Source of the DNA: Marnyiella aurantia
Lineage (GTDB): Bacteria; Bacteroidota; Bacteroidia; Flavobacteriales; Weeksellaceae
Direction: 5' to 3'
Length of the DNA stretch: 64,000 nt
Assembly (NCBI RefSeq): GCF_014041915.1
Contig: NZ_CP059472.1
Location: forward strand, 2,170,001 to 2,234,000
This document shows, piece after piece, positions 35,201-44,806 of the stretch (position 1 is its first letter; every line of letters starts with the position of its first letter). The translations under genes were made by a program, and so were the position numbers. The notes under the pieces are model-generated. The model did no database searches and was not told the origin of the DNA. It was given only the letters and a program-made list of their open reading frames with translations.

Positions 35201-36247
35201 ATGGTAAATAAGAATACAGCAGCGGAAAACGCAGCTTCGGCTGCAGGAAAAGAGTCAGCTTTGATCCCCGTAGGTGTTGTGGGAAGCGGCAGTTTTGCCA
35301 CTGCAATAGTAAAGATGCTGGTGGAGAACTGTAATGTGGTGCACTGGTGTGTACGTAACGAGTTTGTAAAGGGAGCTATTGAGCTGCGCGGCCATAATCC
35401 CACCTACCTCACGTCGGTCAGCTTTGACGTTAATAAACTGAAAATCACTACGGACATTAACGAGCTGGTGAGCGCCTGTGATATTATCGTGCTGGCCACT
35501 CCTTCCATTTATCTTTCTGATGCTATGGACAGACTTAATGTAGAGTATACAGATAAGATATTTGTTTCTGCTATTAAAGGAATTGTGCCGAAGGTTAATG
35601 ATGTTGTGGCTCATTACCTGAGGCAGGAATTCAATATAGGTTTCCGCAACCAGGCGGTTTTGGCTGGACCATGTCATGCGGAGGAAGTAGGTATGGAAAG
35701 GCTGTCTTACCTTACCATTGCCACTGTGGAAGATGAGGTATCGGAGAAACTGAACAGTATTTTTGCATCGTCATTTATTAAAGTGAACGCAAGTAAGGAT
35801 GTGCTGGGTAACGAATACAGCGCTATCCTGAAGAATATATACGCGGTAGGCGCGGGTATTGCCAGTGGATTAGGTTACGGCGATAACTTCACTGCGGTAT
35901 TTGTCTCCAATGCAGTGCGCGAAATGGAAACGTTTCTGGAAGCGATTTATGAGGCCCCGCGTGACGTGAATGACAGCGCTTATTTGGGTGACCTTTTGGT
36001 GACGGCCTATTCACTGTTCTCGCGAAACCGAAACCTGGGTAACCTGATCGGGAAAGGTTATACGGTGAAGTCAGCAATCCAGTCCATGAATATGGTGGCA
36101 GAAGGCTATTACGCCGCTGATTCGATTTATACCACAGCCAAGGAAAACAACGTAAATACCCCGATTATTGATGCAGTTTACCGTATTCTGTACGGTGAGG
36201 AAAACGCTGAGACTGTTTTTGCTGAACTCACAGCAAAACTGAATTAA
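35201..36247 (+). CDS. gpsA: NAD(P)-dependent glycerol-3-phosphate dehydrogenase
   Basis: Reduces dihydroxyacetone phosphate to sn-glycerol-3-phosphate for phospholipid synthesis. After a short Ala-rich N-terminus come the dinucleotide loop GVVGSGSFATAIVKML, the catalytic-region SAIKGI and the substrate domain KNIYAVGAGIASGLGYGDN. An upstream ATG at 35171 overlaps a promoter box, so I start at 35201 (MVNKNTAAEN). Confidence 0.94.
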   Translation: MVNKNTAAENAASAAGKESALIPVGVVGSGSFATAIVKMLVENCNVVHWCVRNEFVKGAIELRGHNPTYLTSVSFDVNKLKITTDINELVSACDIIVLATPSIYLSDAMDRLNVEYTDKIFVSAIKGIVPKVNDVVAHYLRQEFNIGFRNQAVLAGPCHAEEVGMERLSYLTIATVEDEVSEKLNSIFASSFIKVNASKDVLGNEYSAILKNIYAVGAGIASGLGYGDNFTAVFVSNAVREMETFLEAIYEAPRDVNDSAYLGDLLVTAYSLFSRNRNLGNLIGKGYTVKSAIQSMNMVAEGYYAADSIYTTAKENNVNTPIIDAVYRILYGEENAETVFAELTAKLN

Positions 36248-36281
36248 GAACCCTGTCAGATTAAGAAATAATCCGCCTCAG

Positions 36282-36686
36282 ATGAAAAATTCTGCAACCA
36301 TCACTGTACCTAAGCCCATAGTTGCGCCGGAAATGCTGGAGCAGCTGCAGAGCCTTACCGAGGTTGAAAAACAGGTCATTGTACACTGCTGTTTTCCGGC
36401 CACGCCTTATTTTGGCAGCCTGATTAGGATCTGGCCTACAACTTTCCTCGTGGATGATGCCAGTGGCTGTCGGAGCCAGCTTGTGCACTCGGAAAATATA
36501 TCGATTGCGCCTTACTGGACAGAAGTCCCGCCAATGAAGGATTTTTGGTTCACGCTTATCTTTGCCGGCCTGCCGAAGGGTTGCACTCAGTTTGATTTGA
36601 AAGAGCTTATTGCGGAAGAAGGTGGTTTCTGTGTTCCTAATATCAGGAGAAATGCTACTGATGTGTACCGTGTTAAAATTGAATAG
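36282..36686 (+). CDS. Hypothetical protein, 134 residues
   Basis: A soluble protein with no signal or membrane segment. Motifs such as EVEKQVIVHCCFPATPYFGS and LVHSENISIAPYWTEVPPMK look folded and conserved, but I cannot name the family. It follows gpsA by 34 bases on the same strand and may be co-transcribed. Confidence 0.7.
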   Translation: MKNSATITVPKPIVAPEMLEQLQSLTEVEKQVIVHCCFPATPYFGSLIRIWPTTFLVDDASGCRSQLVHSENISIAPYWTEVPPMKDFWFTLIFAGLPKGCTQFDLKELIAEEGGFCVPNIRRNATDVYRVKIE

Positions 36687-36726
36687 ATTTTTGCCAGATT
36701 GTCCCTTTACCGGCTTTTTGTTTTGA

Positions 36727-37344
36727 ATGAAAAAATTAAATTTACTCCTGCTCCTTTTTTCACAGTTTGTATTTTCACAATCGGTGGAAGAGCATGCAGT
36801 TGAAATCCTGAAATTCCAGGCCGAACTTAACCGTGAATACCGTGATGTGCGGGAGACCCCTTTGCGTGGGGTCAATTTCAAAAATTTTAAAGAACATCCT
36901 TTCTTTGCTGTTGATTTGAATTACAGGATTGCAGCAAAATTTAAAAGGACCGAAAATGCGCTGCCGTTGGAGATTTCTACCTCGTCCGGGCATACCAAAC
37001 CATACATTGAATTTGGTACGGCAACTTTTGCTGTTGATGGTAAGAATTTTACGCTGAAGATTTACCAAAGTGTGCATCTTGTTCAGAAGCCGGAATATAA
37101 GAACCATCTCTTTCTGCCGTTTCACGATGCTACCAACGGAAAGGAAACCTACGGCGGCGGCAGATATCTTGATCTGGAGATACTTTCCGGTGATACGGTG
37201 ATCCTGGATTTCAACAAGGCATATCAGCCTTATTGTGCTTACAACGCTTATGACTACAGTTGCCCCATCGTTCCCGCAGAAAACACTTTGCCGGTGGCGG
37301 TTAAGGCAGGAGTAAGGTATGAGGACGTTTATTTTATTCATTAA
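36727..37344 (+). CDS. DUF1684 family exported protein
   Basis: A signal peptide (1-17, LFSQFVFSQ) precedes a DUF1684 domain: EILKFQAELNREYRDVRETP near the start, then FGTATFAVDGKNFTLKIYQS, FLPFHDATNGKETYGGGRYL and the closing AYQPYCAYNAYDYSCPIVPA. Length 205 is typical. The protein is probably periplasmic or surface-exposed; the function is unknown. Confidence 0.9.
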   Translation: MKKLNLLLLLFSQFVFSQSVEEHAVEILKFQAELNREYRDVRETPLRGVNFKNFKEHPFFAVDLNYRIAAKFKRTENALPLEISTSSGHTKPYIEFGTATFAVDGKNFTLKIYQSVHLVQKPEYKNHLFLPFHDATNGKETYGGGRYLDLEILSGDTVILDFNKAYQPYCAYNAYDYSCPIVPAENTLPVAVKAGVRYEDVYFIH

Positions 37345-37360
37345 ACGATCCTGAAAATTT

Positions 37361-38634
37361 ATGAAAAAGATGTTTATTTCCAGATTTGGAATCCTGAATA
37401 TGAAAACATTTCTGTTTTTCAGTTCCATAGTCTTAGTTGCTAAAATAGGCTACAGCCTGATCATGGGCTTCCCCGGCGGCACCTTTGAGGATTGGAATAT
37501 CGCAAAGAATCTTGCAGAACACGGGGCCTATGCTGAATTTACTGAAGTAGGTCCTACCGCCTATAAGTTGCCAGCCTATTCCTTTTTTCTGTCCGTCTAC
37601 ATTTATATTTTCGGAGAATTTGGTAAAGAAGCTGCGGTCATTGCTCAGCATATCCTGTTCTTCATGGTACCGCTGCAGATCATCAACATTTTCAGGATCT
37701 TCAACAAGACCAATGCAGGAATATTGGCTGGCTATTTCTTTATTTTTTCACCGGTTTACTTTTACTATTCCAATGTCCTGGAGATCACCAATATTTTTAT
37801 ACCACTTTTCCTGTTGTGGATCCGGCAGTTTGTCATAATATACCGTTCAACCGAGGCTTCCCGCAAGAACATCATACTTTTGGGAATCATAACCGGTGTG
37901 CTTTTTCTTACCCAGGTCATTGTGGTACCGTTGGTATTGGTGCTGATTTTTGCACTGGTTTATCAAAAAAAGCTAAGGTTCTCAGGATTTGTGCTTCTGT
38001 TTGGACTGGCCTCCGTGCTGTACTCCCCGTGGATCATTCGAAATTATGTTGTTTTTGATAAAGTGATCCTTACCAAAACGCCTTTTTGGCAAAATATCTA
38101 TCTGAGCTTTATCCCACCAGTGAATGTGTGCGACAACATTAAACTGATCTCCTCCAAACATGACCATTATACTTTCCAGCTGAAAAAATCGGTTAATGAG
38201 TTTGAAATGGAAAAGATATACAAATCCAAGGTGGTGGAGGTGCTCCGGGGGAAGGAAGAGATATTCGTCTTGAAAGCCATTCAGAATGCAGGAATACTTT
38301 GGTATGTGCCTGCCAGATATTTTTATGATAAACCAACGGCAATGTTTGGCCGGAAGATTTTTGTAATTCTGCTGAATATACTGACGCTTTTTCCCTGATT
38401 TACTTTTTCAGAAAATACCGGCTTCTTTTCTGTGTGTCCCTGTTGCTTTTTGCAGCCTTTACCGCACCCTATATGATCGGTCACGCTGCCAACATGAGGT
38501 TCAAACTTGATTTCGAATGGTACCAGTATACACTGATTGCTCTCTTTCTTTATGAACGTTTCAGCTTCTTCCGGCTCAATGACCATCCGTCTGAAATAGT
38601 TGCTGAACAATCTCCAGGGAAGACGGTATCCTGA
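37361..38634 (+). CDS. GT-C (family 39-like) membrane glycosyltransferase, frame broken near 38395
   Basis: The first frame (37361-38398, 345 residues) encodes many membrane helices, with an acidic loop (GGTFEDWNIAKNLAEHGAYA) as in ArnT/PMT-type transferases. It stops after ILLNILTLFP. A second frame continues without gap as LIYFFRKYRLLFCVSLLLFA, then NMRFKLDFEWYQYTLIALFL and a TGA at 38632-38634. Adding one C to the CCC at 38393-38395 joins them into about 424 residues. Such enzymes use a lipid-linked sugar donor; the acceptor here is unknown. The end overlaps convergent recO by 59 bases. An internal ATG at 37400 is an alternative start. Confidence 0.75.
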
Positions 38635-39277
38635 AATCGCTGAAATGGTAGTGGTAGTACACCAGGATGCTTTCCAGAAAACGTTTACGATGGGATGTGC
38701 TTATGGCCACAGTGTATGGCGCTGCACTTGTTAATACTTCTTTCCAGATTGAGGAGAGTTCATCATCAAAAAGATCATGTACTTTAATATCAATAAAATT
38801 GCCGCTTTCCGGATCAAGAAACCTGCCGCTGCCAATCAGCGGATGCACGCCGGAAATCTCCAGAAACCTCAGCAGAAAAATGAGGTGCGCTCGGTAATTG
38901 TTACGGTCCAGTTCTTCCAGAAAATGAGCAACTTCTGCATAAATCCGTGGATTTATCTCTTCGTTCCGCAGTACCTGATTCAGGAAATCGGCAATGAAGA
39001 ATACCACCGCGTTTGCCTTTATGTTTTGCGGAAGGTGTGAGCCTGCTGCAAGTTCCAGTTTGGATACGGGCAGCATACTGCCTGCCGCCGCCTTCTTGTA
39101 TAAAGTAAAACAAAGTTCGGCCAGTGGCTGCAGATATGCCTTCTGCTTGCTTTTTTTTCCATATACCCCTTTTACAAAAAGACTTTGATATCCTTTTTCT
39201 TTTGTAAAGCAATGCATTACGCAGTCATTGTCCCCATATTTGAGGTAGGAGAGAAGGAAACCGTTCAGATACAGCAT
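38576..39277 (-). CDS. recO: DNA repair protein RecO
   Basis: A 233-residue RecO: an N-terminal OB fold (LNGFLLSYLKYGDNDCVMHC, LFVKGVYGKKSKQKAYLQPL) followed by a helical C-terminal part (LIFLLRFLEISGVHPLIGSG). RecO loads RecA at gaps with RecR. The zinc cysteines of some RecO proteins are absent, as in many Bacteroidota. It starts 2 bases after the porZ stop, so recO is downstream in a porZ-recO operon. Confidence 0.92.
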   Translation of the reverse strand: MLYLNGFLLSYLKYGDNDCVMHCFTKEKGYQSLFVKGVYGKKSKQKAYLQPLAELCFTLYKKAAAGSMLPVSKLELAAGSHLPQNIKANAVVFFIADFLNQVLRNEEINPRIYAEVAHFLEELDRNNYRAHLIFLLRFLEISGVHPLIGSGRFLDPESGNFIDIKVHDLFDDELSSIWKEVLTSAAPYTVAISTSHRKRFLESILVYYHYHFSDFRIPSSLEIVQQLFQTDGH

Positions 39278-39279
39278 TT

Positions 39280-41553
39280 CTAATTTACAACCGCGATTTT
39301 GGCGGTGGCTTTGTCGGTGCCGTCAGCGTTTGTCATAAGTACAAAATAAACGCCGGAAGCTACACGCCGGCCGCGCTGATTGTTTAGGTCCCATTGGTGG
39401 AATCCGCCACGTGCCACAGCCTGATGAACCAGATTTCCGGCCGCATCTACAATCCTTATATTTGTTTTCTCGGCCAGTCCGCGAATGGTTACAAAGCCTT
39501 TAAAATTAGCAGTTACAACCGGATTGGGATAAACCAGTACATTTCCGAAGTTTGAAGTAACATCTACCACATCGCTTTGATAAACTACAATACCGTCAAA
39601 GGTGACAAAATAAACTTTACCGGTCTTATTATCTACTTTGATGTCTGTAATGCTGTTGGTGGGAATGGGTGAATTTTCACGGGTAAGGTGCAGTAAAGTT
39701 CTCTCGCCGTTTGCACTCAGGAGATACGCGCCGCCACCGTCTACAGAAACCCATTTGAAGTTACCGGAGTCCACTTCTACCTGCAGTATGGCACCGTCGC
39801 GGAAAAGTTCTTCCGGAATACCGTTCTGCTCAATGATCACCGGTTCCAGCTGTGGACTGTTTTTCACATCTGTGGATGCAGAGGGCAGAATCCTTAAGCC
39901 GGTATCGGTTCCGATCCAGGCATCATCATTCTTGTCAAAGGCAACAGAAACCGTACCTTCAGAATTCGTCGGCAGACCATTTTGGTCAGTAATGGTGTAT
40001 ACTACATCATCCGAAAAATTAAGCGGTGAATTTTTGTAATCATAAGCCACCATGTCCGTAGTACGTGGCAGAGGTATCCACATCATGTCCTTATAAAAAA
40101 CAGGTTTTTGAGTTGTGAAACTTACAGGAAGATTTCTGGTCAGAAAAGTGTCGGCAGCCCGGTCGTAGGCCATAATGCCGGCTGATAAAGAGTTCGTCGC
40201 ATTGTTGAACAGAAAGCCTATCGTACCCATTAGATTATTGTTCCTGTCAAAGGCCAGCCCTGTAGGGCGGTTATAAGAATGGTTGGTAGATGTAGGGTAA
40301 AATTTCTGTAAGGTGAAATCTTTAGCTGTAACATCATATTTCATCTTATAGATGCCCTGACCGGGTTTTTCGGTGTGGTTAGCGAAGAATATCTCATCAG
40401 TATCTGATGGGTTGGATACCACATCCAGAACATTAAAGACAGTATCTGTATTTTCAATGAACATGGTGGAATATACCCACTGCATACCGTCAAAATGGTA
40501 GAAACCTAGGTTTGCAGGATCAGGTTGGGATCCGTTGTATCGGTCTTTACGGGCGCCGGAAGATACCCAAAGTCTGTTATTGTTAATTTCAATTTTGTAG
40601 GACCTGTTATTGTAAGGGCCGTCCGGTTTTATTGAAGTTTTAGCAGCATTCATAATGCCGGAACGCTGGGTGCCCGCAAAAACCTGCCCGCCGATATAAG
40701 TCCCCGTGTTACACGGTTGTCCAAATCCCGCACTGTTTACCGGTGAGCCGCTGGTACTGAATACATAAATCCTCTCATTATCGGTAACAGTAATATGCTG
40801 ATCAGTAACAACCACATCAGAAACATTTCCGAAGGTTTGAGTTAGTGGAGAAAAGGCGGTCCCGTTACCGTAATACACGGTATTGGCAGTAGCGAAAACC
40901 GTAGTGTTTTCTGAATCTGCATGTATAAAACTGCCTGCAGTTTGTGTAGTCCAGGTGGAGTAAACCGGGAAAGTAACATCGATATCGTGTCTTTTAAGTC
41001 CTGTTGCAGTGGCCGCATAAACGGTATTGTCTTTAATTGTAGCCTCATTTGCTGCTTCAAAACCAGTTCCGGTGGTAAAGAAAGCCGACTGTGCGAATTC
41101 CTTCTTCTTAAGGTCGAATATTGAAACTCCGTAACCTACGGAAATCACCGCCCTGTCCCCGCTGATGGAGATGTGATTGATGCGTTTGTCTCCGTTATAA
41201 CCTGTAGCGATGGGAATATCAACTACATAGGTAATCCCGTTAGGAGTTACTACATCCATGGAACCGTTTCTGTAACCTATAAGCCCGATTTTGGTATCAG
41301 GATTATAGTCGAATGCGGAGATTTTCACCTCATGTAAACCATTGGCTTTGGACAGCTTCGTTATTTCGCCGGAGGAAAGGTTATAATAAAATATACCGTT
41401 CTCTGTGGCAGCCATCAGTCTGCCGTTGTCCTCTTTAATGGCCAGTACATTGTTATAGGAAAACAGGTCGCTCCACTTTTTGGAAGAAATGTTTTGCCCG
41501 CTTACCATGCTGCCGGCGGAGAGAAGTACGGAAAACAGTATTGCTTTTTTCAT
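39280..41553 (-). CDS. porZ: PorZ-like T9SS component
   Basis: A 757-residue exported protein. After a signal peptide (1-19) come repeated two-component-regulator-type propeller segments over about 600 residues (FSYNNVLAIKEDNGRLMAAT, DQNGLPTNSEGTVSVAFDKN, DDAWIGTDTGLRIL). A T9SS-type tail follows (about 675-757, VYPNPVVTANFKGFVTIRGL, GRRVASGVYFVLMTNADG). This architecture and the neighbouring recO match PorZ, the surface protein that delivers anionic LPS to the sortase complex. No other por gene is nearby. Confidence 0.85.
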   Translation of the reverse strand: MKKAILFSVLLSAGSMVSGQNISSKKWSDLFSYNNVLAIKEDNGRLMAATENGIFYYNLSSGEITKLSKANGLHEVKISAFDYNPDTKIGLIGYRNGSMDVVTPNGITYVVDIPIATGYNGDKRINHISISGDRAVISVGYGVSIFDLKKKEFAQSAFFTTGTGFEAANEATIKDNTVYAATATGLKRHDIDVTFPVYSTWTTQTAGSFIHADSENTTVFATANTVYYGNGTAFSPLTQTFGNVSDVVVTDQHITVTDNERIYVFSTSGSPVNSAGFGQPCNTGTYIGGQVFAGTQRSGIMNAAKTSIKPDGPYNNRSYKIEINNNRLWVSSGARKDRYNGSQPDPANLGFYHFDGMQWVYSTMFIENTDTVFNVLDVVSNPSDTDEIFFANHTEKPGQGIYKMKYDVTAKDFTLQKFYPTSTNHSYNRPTGLAFDRNNNLMGTIGFLFNNATNSLSAGIMAYDRAADTFLTRNLPVSFTTQKPVFYKDMMWIPLPRTTDMVAYDYKNSPLNFSDDVVYTITDQNGLPTNSEGTVSVAFDKNDDAWIGTDTGLRILPSASTDVKNSPQLEPVIIEQNGIPEELFRDGAILQVEVDSGNFKWVSVDGGGAYLLSANGERTLLHLTRENSPIPTNSITDIKVDNKTGKVYFVTFDGIVVYQSDVVDVTSNFGNVLVYPNPVVTANFKGFVTIRGLAEKTNIRIVDAAGNLVHQAVARGGFHQWDLNNQRGRRVASGVYFVLMTNADGTDKATAKIAVVN

Positions 41554-41563
41554 TCGTTAGTTT

Positions 41564-42514
41564 TTATGCAATGATATTTGCGTTGATGGCTTGGTTTTGC
41601 CATGTGATATTCTGAACTTTTCGCAGGCGGTCAAATTCAAAATCTATTCTGCCAAGTAACAGGCCAGCCCAGCCTACCTGGTTTACAAGTACAGTTTTAC
41701 CCGCTTTGTTGGTCAGTTGCTGCGGTTCTTTCAGAAAAGTGTGGGTATGTCCTCCTAAGATGAGGTCAATTCCGTCCATTTGCGGCCAGGATCCGGGTCC
41801 GAAACCTTATTTGGGTTGTCGCGGTAATCATAACCGATATGCGAAAGACAGATAACCAGGTCACACTTCTTGTCTTCCCTTAGGATCCGTGTGTATTCCT
41901 GTGCAGTTTCGATGGCATTCAGGTGTACTGTTTCTCCATAATGAGTTTTACCAACCAGTCCTGCCAGTTCAATACCAACACCAAATATTCCTATTTTAAT
42001 ACCGCCTTTGCGGAAAATCCTGTATTTTTCAGTCAGTCCGTCCAATATAGTATTGCTGAAATCGTAGTTGGAACAGATGAAAGGAAATTTGGCGTTTGGA
42101 AGCGCTTTTTTAAATCCGTCAAGCCTGTTGTCGAACTCATGATTACCCATTGTAGAGGCATCGTAACCCATCATGGACATCAGCTTAAATTCAAGTTCAC
42201 CACCAAAAAAGTTGAAGTATGGTGTACCCTGAAAAACATCGCCTGCATCCCAGCAATAATACATTCTGTTCCTCCGCACGGATTTTCTGGATCAGTGTAG
42301 CTCTTCTGGCAAAACCGCCCTGGTTGGGGTTCCTTGCATAGGAAGCATCAAAAGGTTCAATGCGGCTGTGCTGGTCGTTGGTATGGAGTATGGTAAGACG
42401 TGTTCCGCCTTCCGGAACTGCCATCCCAGAACCGCCTGCCAGCAGGAGTTGGGGTGCCAGTGTAAGTGCCAGTGTTCCACCGCCCAGGGTCTGTATAAAT
42501 TTTTTTCTATTCAT
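41564..42514 (-). pseudogene. Metallophosphatase (5'-nucleotidase N-terminal type), broken by two frame changes
   Basis: The start is the ATG at 42514 (MNRKKFIQTLGGGTLALTLA, a signal region), overlapping the upstream gene by 8 bases. The catalytic domain follows: RLTILHTNDQHSRIEPFDAS, then after a frame change DAGDVFQGTPYF and MGYDASTMGNHEFDN, then after a second change MDGIDLILGGHTHTFLKEPQ. The first break is an extra G at 42249-42251 (CTGGGATGCA for CTGGATGCA). The second is near 41785-41800. All metal-binding motifs are present in one frame or another. Together with the upstream C-terminal-domain gene it would form a two-part 5'-nucleotidase. Confidence 0.85.
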
Positions 42515-43277
42515 TATCTGTCCGGTTCGGTTTGTTTTTAAATTGCAGACGAAGGTCAGTCGGTTCCTTAACTTCAGGCATGGCTTTAAATTTTTCAATG
42601 AACAGGTCGCGCATCCTGATGCCGGTCTTAATTAGTTCAGCACCCACAAAAAACTGCATATTGTCTCCGCCCCCGGCAAGATAGTCAGAAGTGGCAATGT
42701 AATAAGTTTTGCTTTTATCGAAAGCGTCGCCATTAATCTTATTGGTGACGAGTACAGTTCCATCTGTTTCAATCACCAGACCCGAAACGGGATTGTTTTT
42801 CTGGAACTTACGGTAGAATTCAAAGAGTTGTTCCATTCGGGTGCCGTCCAGTTTCATAATCACTACTTCATTTTCAAAAGGCATCACTTCGTAAATATGG
42901 CGGGTCAGGATATCACCTTTTCCTATGGAAGTCCTGATTCCACCGATGTTGATGACAGCTGCATCTACTGCAGGCCGGTCATTCGCTTTTGCCCACTCAG
43001 CTGCGCCCTGCAGTGTGAAATCTGCGAGAAGGTTCCCCAAATTACTGTTGTCGCCCTGCTTATTTAAGTCCACAGATGTATAAGACAGCCGTGTGTTCAT
43101 CTTGCTGTCCAGATCTTTCTTATAAGGTGCGATCACCTGCACAAATTCAGGATCCTCAGTCAGGGTCTCGGCAATGGAAATGTTTTTCTGCGTCTGTACC
43201 CCGCTTACTGCAAGTGGCGCCCGGCAGGCAGTGAAGGCAAACAGTACTACGGCTGCGCTCCAGTATTTGTAATTCAT
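42507..43277 (-). CDS. 5'-nucleotidase C-terminal-domain lipoprotein
   Basis: A lipoprotein signal (FAFTAC) from the ATG at 43277 is followed by a 5'-nucleotidase C-terminal domain: SNLGNLLADFTLQGAAEWAK, AVINIGGIRTSIGKGDIL, NEVVIMKLDGTRMEQLFEFY and YIATSDYLAGGGDNMQFF. This domain binds the nucleoside part of the substrate. The catalytic half is encoded by the next gene, overlapping by 8 bases. In most bacteria the two halves are one protein; the split form occurs in Chryseobacterium-like genomes. Confidence 0.88.
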   Translation of the reverse strand: MNYKYWSAAVVLFAFTACRAPLAVSGVQTQKNISIAETLTEDPEFVQVIAPYKKDLDSKMNTRLSYTSVDLNKQGDNSNLGNLLADFTLQGAAEWAKANDRPAVDAAVINIGGIRTSIGKGDILTRHIYEVMPFENEVVIMKLDGTRMEQLFEFYRKFQKNNPVSGLVIETDGTVLVTNKINGDAFDKSKTYYIATSDYLAGGGDNMQFFVGAELIKTGIRMRDLFIEKFKAMPEVKEPTDLRLQFKNKPNRTDNE

Positions 43278-43360
43278 TATTATTTTGGATATCACCTACA
43301 AATATATGATTTGAAAGCAAATTTTCACTTTTTTTAACGAAAATAATTGGCCGAAAGGTG

Positions 43361-43368
43361 TAAATTTG
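43361..43368 (+). promoter_or_regulatory. Candidate dapA -7 box
   Basis: TAAATTTG matches TAnnTTTG, 20 bases before the dapA ATG. A TTG at 43347-43349 is too close to serve as the -33 element. Confidence 0.45.
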
Positions 43369-43388
43369 AGACATTAAAATTTTAAAAC

Positions 43389-44261
43389 ATGAGCAAACTA
43401 AAAGGAGTTGGTGTGGCTTTGGTAACGCCGTTTAATGAGGATTTGTCGGTAGATTTTAATTCGCTTACAAAGCTTGTTGATTTCAATATTGAAAACGGGA
43501 CTTCCTTTCTGGTGGTTCTGGGCACTACCGCTGAAGCTGCAACCCTGAGCGCGGAGGAAAAACAGCAGGTGATAGATCATGTAATTAAAGCCAATAACAA
43601 GAGGGTGCCGTTGGTGCTGGGCATTGGTGGCAACAATACCAGGGAGGTGAAGCAACAGATTGAAGAGGCGGACCTGTCTGAGTTTGAAGCCGTACTTTCT
43701 GTGTCACCTTATTATAACAAACCCAGCCAGGAAGGTCTTTATCAGCATTTTAAGATGCTGGCTGAAACCGGTAAACAAATCATCATCTATAACGTCCCGT
43801 CACGCACAGGGCAAAATATTGAGGCTTCTACTACACTTCGCCTGGCCAATGAGTTTCCGAACCTGTTTATGATTAAAGAAGCAGCACCAAATATCCTGCA
43901 GTATTTTGATATCCTTCGGCAGAAACCTGAGGGTTTCAATTTGCTTTCAGGAGATGATGAGTTTACGCTTCCAGTTACCCTGGCCGGTGGTGCTGGCGTT
44001 ATTTCCGTTATCGGACAGGCTTATCCAAAGGAATTCTCGACAATGATACAACTGGCTTTTGAAGGTAAGGTTAAAGAGGCCTATGAGATCCATAACAGGC
44101 TTGTGAATATTACCAGACTTATTTTTGCTGAAGGCAATCCATGTGGGATCAAGGCGGTGCTCGCAGAAATGGGAATACTTAAAAACTATCTCCGTTTGCC
44201 GCTCATCCCGGCATCAGATGAACTGCACGTGAAGATTAAGGCTGAAATGAAAAACATTTAA
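43389..44261 (+). CDS. dapA: 4-hydroxy-tetrahydrodipicolinate synthase
   Basis: First committed enzyme of lysine and diaminopimelate synthesis. The TIM barrel carries GTTAEAATL (45-53), the YYNKPSQEG loop (108-116), Y134 in IIYNVPSRTG and the Schiff-base K163 in MIKEAA. Length 290 is normal. A short terminator separates it from the acetyltransferase gene. Confidence 0.96.
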   Translation: MSKLKGVGVALVTPFNEDLSVDFNSLTKLVDFNIENGTSFLVVLGTTAEAATLSAEEKQQVIDHVIKANNKRVPLVLGIGGNNTREVKQQIEEADLSEFEAVLSVSPYYNKPSQEGLYQHFKMLAETGKQIIIYNVPSRTGQNIEASTTLRLANEFPNLFMIKEAAPNILQYFDILRQKPEGFNLLSGDDEFTLPVTLAGGAGVISVIGQAYPKEFSTMIQLAFEGKVKEAYEIHNRLVNITRLIFAEGNPCGIKAVLAEMGILKNYLRLPLIPASDELHVKIKAEMKNI

Positions 44262-44267
44262 ATTGGT

Positions 44268-44290
44268 AATGGGCTGCGGCCCATTTTTTA
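44268..44290 (+). terminator. Terminator after dapA
   Basis: A 7-bp stem (AATGGGC / GCCCATT) with a TGCG loop is followed by TTTTT, six bases after the dapA stop. Confidence 0.7.
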
Positions 44291-44305
44291 TTGAAGACCA
44301 TTTAT

Positions 44306-44797
44306 ATGAAAATAACACTGGCCATCGCCACCGATATTCCACTTCTTCAGAAACTGGCTGAGGAATCATGGCGCGCCAACTACCGTGATATCCTGTGTGC
44401 TGAGCAGATTGATTACATGCTGCGCATGATGTATTCCCGGGATGAACTTCAGAAACATTTTGACCAGGCTAAATATTGTTATCATCTCATTTGGGATGGT
44501 GAAATGGCGGTTGGCTTCATCGGTTTTGAACAGGATTACGAACCCCAAACAACCAAACTTCACCGTATCTACCTTCTGCAGGAATGTAAAGGCCGCGGAC
44601 TTGGCAGCTTTGCTTTAAAATTCTTGGAAGAAACCGTCCGCAACTATGGTAACAGACGTATTATACTGAACGTGAACAAAGGCAATCCTGCACGGGAATT
44701 TTATAGTTCGCAGGGCTATCTGGTTTATGATGAGGGTGTGTTTGATATTGGAAACGGCTTCGTTATGGATGACGTGCTGATGGAAAAATTTCTATAA
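44306..44797 (+). CDS. GNAT N-acetyltransferase
   Basis: A 163-residue single-domain acetyltransferase. The acetyl-CoA loop appears as LQECKGRGLGSFALKFLEET, with the final strands LNVNKGNPAREFYSSQGYLV typical of the fold. The acceptor is unknown. The frame is also open from a TTG at 44291, but the ATG at 44306 (MKITLAIATDIPLLQKLAEE) fits better. Confidence 0.85.
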   Translation: MKITLAIATDIPLLQKLAEESWRANYRDILCAEQIDYMLRMMYSRDELQKHFDQAKYCYHLIWDGEMAVGFIGFEQDYEPQTTKLHRIYLLQECKGRGLGSFALKFLEETVRNYGNRRIILNVNKGNPAREFYSSQGYLVYDEGVFDIGNGFVMDDVLMEKFL

Positions 44798-44806
44798 ATT
44801 TAAAAG

